Below, piece by piece: positions 35,479 through 40,777 of a stretch of 40,777 nt of DNA. The position numbers were made by a program, and so were the translations under genes. The first letter of the stretch is position 1; each line of letters opens with the position of its first letter. Origin of the DNA: Hoeflea marina (GTDB lineage Bacteria > Pseudomonadota > Alphaproteobacteria > Rhizobiales > Rhizobiaceae); assembly GCF_003182275.1 (NCBI RefSeq), contig NZ_QGTR01000010.1, forward strand, positions 1 to 40,777. The letters run 5' to 3'. The notes under the pieces are model-generated. The model saw only the letters and a list, made by a program, of their open reading frames with translations, made no database searches and had not been told where the DNA came from.

Positions 35479-37074
35479 ATGGCACCTCGCGTTCTCGTAT
35501 CCGACGAACTCTCCGAAACCGCCGTCCAGATTTTTCGCGATCGCGGTGTGGAGGTCGATTTTCAGCCGCTGCTCGGCAAGGACAAGGAAAAGCTTGCCGC
35601 CATCATCGGCAATTATGACGGGCTGGCGATCCGCTCGGCCACCAAGGCCACCGAAAAGCTGATCGCGGCGGCCACCAATCTCAAGGTCATCGGCCGCGCC
35701 GGCATCGGCGTCGACAATGTCGACATTCCGGCAGCCTCGCGCCGCGGCATCATTGTCATGAACACGCCGTTCGGCAACTCGATCACCACCGCCGAGCACG
35801 CCATCGCGCTGATGTTCGCGGTGGCCCGGCAGCTGCCCGCCGCCGACGCCTCGACCCAGGCCGGCAAGTGGGAGAAGTCGAAGTTCATGGGCGTCGAGAT
35901 CACCGGCAAGACGCTCGGCGTCATCGGCGCCGGCAACATCGGCTCGATCGTCATATCGCGCGCGCTGGGCCTGAAGATGCATGTGCTCGCCTACGACCCG
36001 TTCCTCTCGGCCGAGCGCGCCCAGGAGATGGGCGTGACCAAGGTCGAGCTCGACGAGTTGCTGGCGCAGGCCGATTTCATCACGCTGCACGTGCCGATGA
36101 CCGACAAGACCCGCGGCATTCTGAGCCGCGAGGCGCTGGCGAAGACCAAGCCCGGCGTGCGCATCATCAACTGCGCCCGCGGCGGCCTGGTCGACGAGGC
36201 GGCCCTTGCCGAGGCGCTGAAGTCCGGCCATGTCGCCGGCGCCGGCTTCGACGTCTTCGAAGTGGAGCCCGCAACCGAGAGCCCGCTGTTCGGCCTGCCC
36301 AATGTCGTCTGCACCCCGCATCTGGGGGCCGCCACCACCGAGGCGCAGGAGAATGTCGCGCTGCAGGTGGCCGAGCAGATGTCGGACTACCTCGTCAAGG
36401 GCGCGGTCTCCAATGCCATCAACATGCCCTCGATCACGGCCGAGGAGGCGCCAAGGCTAAAACCCTTCATCCGGCTCGCCGACGTGCTCGGCGCCTTTGT
36501 CGGCCAGGTGACCGAAAGCGCCATCAAGGAAATCGAGATCCTCTATGACGGCTCGACCGCCGAGATGAACACCAAGGCGCTGACCTCGGCGCTGCTGGCG
36601 GGCCTGATCCGCAGCCAGGTGGCCGACGTCAACATGGTCTCGGCCCCGATCATGATCAAGGAAAAGGGCATCGTGCTCTCCGAGGTCAAGCGCGACAAGA
36701 CCGGCGTCTATGACGGCTACATCAAGCTGACGGTGACCACCGGCAACCAGACCCGCTCGATCGCCGGCACGGTGTTTTCCGACGGCAAGCCGCGCTTCAT
36801 CCAGATCAAGGGCATCAACATGGACGCCGATGTCGGCGCCCACATGATCTACATCGCCAACACCGACGTGCCCGGCATGATCGGCTTCATGGGCACGACG
36901 CTCGGCGACGCCGGCGTCAACATCGCCAATTTCCAGCTCGGCCGCGAGAAGGAAAAGGGCGAGGCGATCGCGCTGCTCTATGTCGACGGCGGCGTCGAGC
37001 AGGCGGTGCTCGACACGCTCACCGCCCATCCGGCGATCAAGCAGGCCAAGCCGCTGAGCTTCAACGTGGATTGA
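35479..37074 (+). CDS. serA: D-3-phosphoglycerate dehydrogenase SerA
   Basis: SerA carries out the first step of serine synthesis, oxidising 3-phosphoglycerate with NAD+. The 531-residue long form has an N-terminal substrate domain (MAPRVLVSDELSETAVQIF), Rossmann domain GVIGAGNIGSI (around 150), catalytic Arg/Glu/His region ending in TPHLGAATTEAQ, an intervening domain, and a C-terminal ACT domain (about 458-531, serine feedback) ending HPAIKQAKPLSFNVD. AAGGAGG precedes the ATG. Codons for residues 428-469 recur exactly as a stray fragment at 40652-40775. Confidence 0.96.
   Translation: MAPRVLVSDELSETAVQIFRDRGVEVDFQPLLGKDKEKLAAIIGNYDGLAIRSATKATEKLIAAATNLKVIGRAGIGVDNVDIPAASRRGIIVMNTPFGNSITTAEHAIALMFAVARQLPAADASTQAGKWEKSKFMGVEITGKTLGVIGAGNIGSIVISRALGLKMHVLAYDPFLSAERAQEMGVTKVELDELLAQADFITLHVPMTDKTRGILSREALAKTKPGVRIINCARGGLVDEAALAEALKSGHVAGAGFDVFEVEPATESPLFGLPNVVCTPHLGAATTEAQENVALQVAEQMSDYLVKGAVSNAINMPSITAEEAPRLKPFIRLADVLGAFVGQVTESAIKEIEILYDGSTAEMNTKALTSALLAGLIRSQVADVNMVSAPIMIKEKGIVLSEVKRDKTGVYDGYIKLTVTTGNQTRSIAGTVFSDGKPRFIQIKGINMDADVGAHMIYIANTDVPGMIGFMGTTLGDAGVNIANFQLGREKEKGEAIALLYVDGGVEQAVLDTLTAHPAIKQAKPLSFNVD
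36761..36884 (+). repeat. serA segment duplicated at the right end of the window (copy 1)
   Basis: These 124 bases, coding for SerA residues 428-469, are identical to 40652-40775. Before and after the match the two copies differ at once, so the boundaries are sharp. Confidence 0.9.
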
Positions 37075-37225
37075 GGTGGGGGGAAGATGGCGCCTCCCGG
37101 GATGGTGGTTTCGGGGGGGAATTTGGGGGTGGGGGTTGGCAGCTTCTGGGCAGGCGCAACCGCTGAGGCTTGGACTTGCGTCAGACAACCTCTCCAGTTT
37201 TGCGAGGCAAGTCAAAGCTCAGACG

Positions 37226-39943
37226 TTAGTGGGGTGCACCCCAGAGCCCAAGCTGTTTCTTCAGCTCTGCAAGACGCTGCGTAGATTCCTCCGGGCGCTC
37301 CCGGATGTGCTTCTTTGGGTCGGGATCAGAGAGCGCTCGAGACATGGCGTGGAATCCAAGTGCCCGATAGGCCTCCATCTGCTCTTCAGAGAAGAACTGG
37401 TCGCCAGTGGATTCATGAGGGAACGATGGATAGCGGCGTTCGTAGTCCAGAACGTAGTCCGGTTCATCCCCGGTGACAGCGGCTTTGACGTATAGCAGAA
37501 TTCCTTTCTTCCCTTCACCATAGTCGATGTCGCCGATCGCAAAGTGGCAATCATGTAACTCAGAATCCTCGGGGACATCTTGTTCGAGGTTTTCCTTTCT
37601 CTTGAGTGCTGCGGCGCGGATCGGCGCCCACTTGATGTTGATCCGCACGCCGAGGTCGATGCGGGCGAAGCGCTCGGCATCGACCAGAGCGCCGAACGTC
37701 ATTGCGGGATCTGCCTCCGCGTCGGCGACGATGATGATGCGGCACTCCCGCTTCAGGAGCTGGTAGAGGCCGATATTGTCGATGTGTCCACCGTCAGTAA
37801 GATAAACCTTTGCCGCATCGTCAGAGAGTAATCCAAATGACTCCGCGATCAGATAGGCGCGGAAAAAATCATACCAGCGAGTGTATTCCAATGCCGGTCG
37901 ACCGCTGGGGTTTTCATACGATACCGGCTTTACGAAGCGTGGGTTCGGCATCCAATAGCCGAGGCGTAGATTCAGGAGTGCCATCGTTGGACGCAGAAGA
38001 CCGATCCGCACACGACCCATGCTTGAGGAGACCGCTGCACCCGAAATCGCAACTGCCGTTGCGAGGTCGAGTTGCTTCAAGTTGTCCTGCATCAGTGTCG
38101 ACCTCACGTAACCCGTCAGGTCACTGCCGACGAAACTCCCTGAGAAAATGAAGAACTCAGCATTGCGTCCTCGCTTCACAGGATCTGTTTCGCGCAAGCG
38201 CGTGTCACCGTGTTCGACGGCCTTGGTGGTCGCCGCGCGATCTTCAGCTTCGTTTTGGAGCGACATCGTATCGGCTGCCGGCCCCAACGCCGATCGTTGA
38301 CGAGCATTCAATGTGGCATTGACCAGGAGGTAGGGCGCGTTCGCCTGATCAATATTGGAAAGCAGAAGCGGCCCTGGTCCCACAATGTCTGCGCCCAGGC
38401 GAAACGCAGCACTCAGGCGCTCGCGATAAAGTCGATGGAGGCCGTTGGCGTTTTCAGAGAAATTGATCGTCAGCATGAGGACGATCGCGGTGACGAGCAG
38501 ATAGATATTCACCATCTCGCTTCCATTGCTCCCGGTTCGGGTAATCAATACCGCGCAGATGAGGAACGCAGCAAAGGCGGCGACAGCCAGCATTCCCTTT
38601 CCGAAGGTGTTCTTGTCGGTTGTAACAAGAGCCCCAAAGATGCGGAGCATCTCCCGTCCCTGTCTGCGAACCACGAAGATCCAGCATTCCCAAAGCACGA
38701 GAACACCCGCAATGATGGCAAGCCAGAAGGTGAGTGTCGGGCTAAAAAGAAAGGAGGGGGCCATAGGATAATCCACGACATCGAATCGATACTCATCCTT
38801 GGACGAAATGCCCCACAACGTCAGCGCCAGGTAGGCGGCATAGATCAGGACCGGGACGATCAGGCCGGCGGCCATAAAGATCGCCTTCGAGGCGATGGCA
38901 CGCAGCTTGATCGCCACTGTGGCGTTCTTCATCGCCTTCTGGATCCAATCGGCCAATGTGCCCCGCAACCCGGCGGTCGCAGTGGCGAAAGCGATAAGGA
39001 CGGCGGCAATGGATGGGATTGTGCGTCTGTTTTCCTCTGAGCTTGCTGCGTAGTTGAACAGAAATTCCAGGATCGGCCCCTGGACTTCGGTAAGGAGGGC
39101 CAGGATCGTCATTGCAGACAACGTGCCGGTTACCCACGTCCCCTGGCTGGTCAACTCCTTGTCGGTCTTGGTGCGATTCAGGCCATGGCGCTCAGGCAAG
39201 GACCTCCAGAGCCCCCAGGCAACGAGATAGACAACTGTGATTGCGGCGAGCACGCCCGTCGCAAGGAAAGGAAAGTCGCACAGACCCCCTGTGGTCCGGC
39301 AATCGATTCCGGCGATAGGAAAGAGGCCGCTGAAGACCTGAACGAGGATGCTCTTCTTGAGGTCTGCCGCGGTTGGGTTCGCGATGACGGTAATCGTCGC
39401 GAGTGGAACGATCAGGGCGAGAATGAGAAAGGCGTTGACTGCAAGCCCACGAGCCAGGACTGCGAAAGACGGCAGGATATCGGACATCCCGTTCGGGATT
39501 AAGTACCGGCTGTGATCTCTGATGTGGCTGACTGGCTCGCTGTCGCGCACGTCATCCCTGCTCGCTTTGTCGCTGTCGGGCAGCACGGCATGATCGGGCC
39601 TCTTCCTTGGATCGCCCGCGAACGGGAATTGTCCGCGCTCCGCTCCGCGGGACATTGCAGCCACCATGCTGGCGCCGATATGCCCGCCTCCGGAGACCGT
39701 CGACAGATAGTCGAGGCGGCTTATGAGTCCCTGTGTGTGCAAAGACTGCAGCACGCCGAGGCAAAAACTCGATGAGCGAATGCCGCCACCGGAAAGGCCG
39801 ATGCCGAAAAGGCCTTCCGGAACATTTCCCATCCGACCGGCGGGGCCTCTTCCGTCTTTCGCGGCGCGGCGTTTGATAACGGCGTCGTACTCTTCGTTAC
39901 GAATCTGCGCGAAGTCGTAGTTATGGTTCTCCCCCTGCCGCAT
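37226..39943 (-). CDS. Patatin-like lipase with a multi-spanning membrane insert
   Basis: This is a 905-residue protein with a patatin/phospholipase A2 active site in two parts. Near the N-terminus are the oxyanion-hole loop GLSGGGIRS (49-57) and the nucleophile Ser84 in YLSTVSGGGH. The matching catalytic Asp717 is 630 residues later in YLTDGGHIDN. Between them lie about eight hydrophobic segments (near 160-187, 225-246, 270-297, 310-328, 351-378, 401-425, 451-469, 477-495). Both catalytic halves are probably on one side of the membrane and brought together by it. The substrate is likely a membrane lipid. I used the ATG at 39943 with AGGGGGT upstream; an in-frame ATG at 39961 is also possible. 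Composition is less GC-rich than the flanks. Function is unknown. Confidence 0.82.
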   Translation of the reverse strand: MRQGENHNYDFAQIRNEEYDAVIKRRAAKDGRGPAGRMGNVPEGLFGIGLSGGGIRSSSFCLGVLQSLHTQGLISRLDYLSTVSGGGHIGASMVAAMSRGAERGQFPFAGDPRKRPDHAVLPDSDKASRDDVRDSEPVSHIRDHSRYLIPNGMSDILPSFAVLARGLAVNAFLILALIVPLATITVIANPTAADLKKSILVQVFSGLFPIAGIDCRTTGGLCDFPFLATGVLAAITVVYLVAWGLWRSLPERHGLNRTKTDKELTSQGTWVTGTLSAMTILALLTEVQGPILEFLFNYAASSEENRRTIPSIAAVLIAFATATAGLRGTLADWIQKAMKNATVAIKLRAIASKAIFMAAGLIVPVLIYAAYLALTLWGISSKDEYRFDVVDYPMAPSFLFSPTLTFWLAIIAGVLVLWECWIFVVRRQGREMLRIFGALVTTDKNTFGKGMLAVAAFAAFLICAVLITRTGSNGSEMVNIYLLVTAIVLMLTINFSENANGLHRLYRERLSAAFRLGADIVGPGPLLLSNIDQANAPYLLVNATLNARQRSALGPAADTMSLQNEAEDRAATTKAVEHGDTRLRETDPVKRGRNAEFFIFSGSFVGSDLTGYVRSTLMQDNLKQLDLATAVAISGAAVSSSMGRVRIGLLRPTMALLNLRLGYWMPNPRFVKPVSYENPSGRPALEYTRWYDFFRAYLIAESFGLLSDDAAKVYLTDGGHIDNIGLYQLLKRECRIIIVADAEADPAMTFGALVDAERFARIDLGVRINIKWAPIRAAALKRKENLEQDVPEDSELHDCHFAIGDIDYGEGKKGILLYVKAAVTGDEPDYVLDYERRYPSFPHESTGDQFFSEEQMEAYRALGFHAMSRALSDPDPKKHIRERPEESTQRLAELKKQLGLWGAPH

Positions 39944-40246
39944 GACGTCTACCCCCTGCATGCCTGTTTAAAAATAAGTGTAACTCATTAATGGTCTACA
40001 GGTATAGCGTGCGCTGTCTAGATAGCCTATTTTCACATAGACTTTGTTCGGCGATAAATTCTATTGATTATTGTTATGCGATGAATTGGCCGGAGTGGCT
40101 ATTTTTTTACCTATCTAAATCAAGTAAACCCATATCCTGTTGGCCTAAACATCTGGTGGATCGCCGAGCGTCTGCGAGGGCGAACGTCGACAGGGCGGAG
40201 GCGAAGAAACTGGCTCGATGGCGTTGGCTGTCTCATCGCGGCAACT
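39944..40246. other. AT-rich spacer between patatin gene and small exported protein gene
   Basis: This stretch is visibly richer in A and T than the rest of the window, with runs such as TTTAAAAATAAG near 39966 and TATTTTTTTACC near 40100. No convincing gene is seen; an 88-residue plus-strand frame has no ribosome site and no family-like pattern. The stretch probably contains the patatin promoter and marks the region as acquired DNA. Confidence 0.5.
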
Positions 40247-40495
40247 CTATTTTTTGAGAAGGCCCACACAGGCTGACTTCATTTCGGTGTCCTCGGTAAA
40301 GACCTGTCGACAGAGCTTCGCCCGTTCCAGGACTATCTTGATCTCGTTGTGGTCGGCCGTGTCCCTATCGGCCTGTCGCGCGGTCGCATCTTCTCGCATC
40401 AAGGACAGGACGCGCAGATAGGAAGCCTGATGAGCCCCGAAGGCTGCGCCCAGCACGAGGGCGCACAGCATCGGTGCCAGAACGGCGAGCTTCAT
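40247..40495 (-). CDS. Small exported or membrane-anchored protein of unknown function
   Basis: The product has 82 residues. MKLAVLAPMLCALVLGAAFG (1-20) is a hydrophobic N-terminal signal or anchor, and the remainder (24-82) is a charged helical domain with two cysteines (62 and 76) that could form a disulfide. I do not recognise the family. The ATG overlaps the stop codon of the gene upstream (ATGA at 40492-40495), which supports real translation. It lies upstream of the patatin gene on the same strand, with a 300-base AT-rich gap between. Confidence 0.55.
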   Translation of the reverse strand: MKLAVLAPMLCALVLGAAFGAHQASYLRVLSLMREDATARQADRDTADHNEIKIVLERAKLCRQVFTEDTEMKSACVGLLKK

Positions 40496-40651
40496 ATCAG
40501 GCCGTTCATGCTGCGTGCGTTCACAAAAGAAAACCGCGAGATCAGTGTGATTGATACCGGAAGCATCGTCGCAGTGCCAAGCTCCCGGCTGGCACCCGTG
40601 AACATGCCGAGAAACGTTCCAATAAAAATGAAGGCCACGACCTTGAAGAAC
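40492..40651 (-). pseudogene. 3' end of a membrane-protein gene cut by the serA copy
   Basis: The last 52 codons before the stop encode FFKVVAFIFIGTFLGMFTGA and then SRELGTATMLPVSITLISRF, a hydrophobic membrane-like sequence. It ends with ATGA overlap onto the next gene, so it was a coupled partner. Its upstream part is missing: the reading frame runs directly into the reverse strand of the serA fragment at 40652. The fused open frame of 80 residues is probably accidental. Family unknown. Confidence 0.5.
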
Positions 40652-40777
40652 TCGCCGGCACGGTGTTTTCCGACGGCAAGCCGCGCTTCATCCAGATCAA
40701 GGGCATCAACATGGACGCCGATGTCGGCGCCCACATGATCTACATCGCCAACACCGACGTGCCCGGCATGATCGGTT
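40652..40777 (+). pseudogene. Stray internal serA fragment (copy 2)
   Basis: Positions 40652-40775 are identical over 124 bases to 36761-36884 of serA; base 40776 differs and the window ends at 40777. There is no start or stop codon, so it is not an expressed gene here. If the match resumed past the window end, it could be the displaced 3' part of serA at an integration boundary. An assembly join is equally possible. Confidence 0.75.

Noticed and set aside
39991-40257. 88-residue plus-strand open frame in the AT-rich spacer
   Set aside because: No ribosome site, odd composition, and it overlaps the 3' end of the minus-strand small gene. An open frame of this size can occur by chance.
40492-40734. 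80-residue minus-strand open frame as a complete gene
   Set aside because: Its first 27 codons are the reverse strand of the serA copy; only the part from 40651 down looks like original coding sequence.

Overview
The window looks like chromosomal DNA of a GC-rich alphaproteobacterium of the order Hyphomicrobiales (Rhizobiales). The evidence is gene content and order: tkt-gap, DUF4164-zapA-6S RNA-fthC, yebC-ruvC-ruvA-ruvB, ybgC-tolQRAB-pal-cpoB-tilS-ftsH-glmM, serC-serA behind a serC-type RNA leader, sqdBDC sulfolipid genes, and rhizobial intergenic palindromes. No genus is assigned. No tRNA, rRNA, CRISPR array, transposase or integrase was seen.

Layout. 1-561 holds no convincing gene, only a mosaic of palindromic repeats. 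562-2361 (minus) is a CvrA/NhaP2-type antiporter. 2789-5832 (minus) is tkt-gap, followed downstream by three consecutive hairpins. 6098-8971 (plus) carries DUF4164, zapA, 6S RNA, fthC and a YmdB phosphodiesterase, with a tiny LuxR-type HTH gene on the other strand. 8993-10952 (minus) has a TPR protein, an exported metallo-hydrolase and a GFA-family protein. 11032-17351 (plus) is yebC and the ruv cluster with three VapBC-type toxin-antitoxin modules placed between the ruv genes, then a Tat-type metallophosphoesterase. 17441-20510 (minus) is sqdB-sqdD-sqdC with four-base stop/start overlaps. 20633-31955 (plus) is the Tol-Pal envelope cluster, tilS, ftsH and glmM. 32162-34068 holds two paralogous outer-membrane barrel genes, each behind a CtrA-type box. 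34224-37074 is serC-serA.

The last 3.7 kb is accessory in character. It has lower GC and encodes a patatin-like lipase whose catalytic halves are separated by about eight membrane segments, a small exported protein, and the 3' end of a further membrane-protein gene. That last gene is cut at 40651/40652 by an exact 124-bp copy of an internal serA segment. The copy is either a real duplication or integration boundary, or an assembly artefact at the end of the sequence.

The most interesting system is in the ruv cluster. Two tandemly duplicated VapBC-like modules lie between ruvC and ruvA. Each has a perfect alphaproteobacterial LexA box (GTTC-N7-GTTC) over its -35 element and a different inverted repeat over or next to its -10 or start codon. 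A third, unrelated module with its own operator lies between ruvA and ruvB. This layout predicts damage-inducible toxin-antitoxin expression coupled to the Holliday-junction machinery. The promoter and operator calls were made by eye from the sequence.
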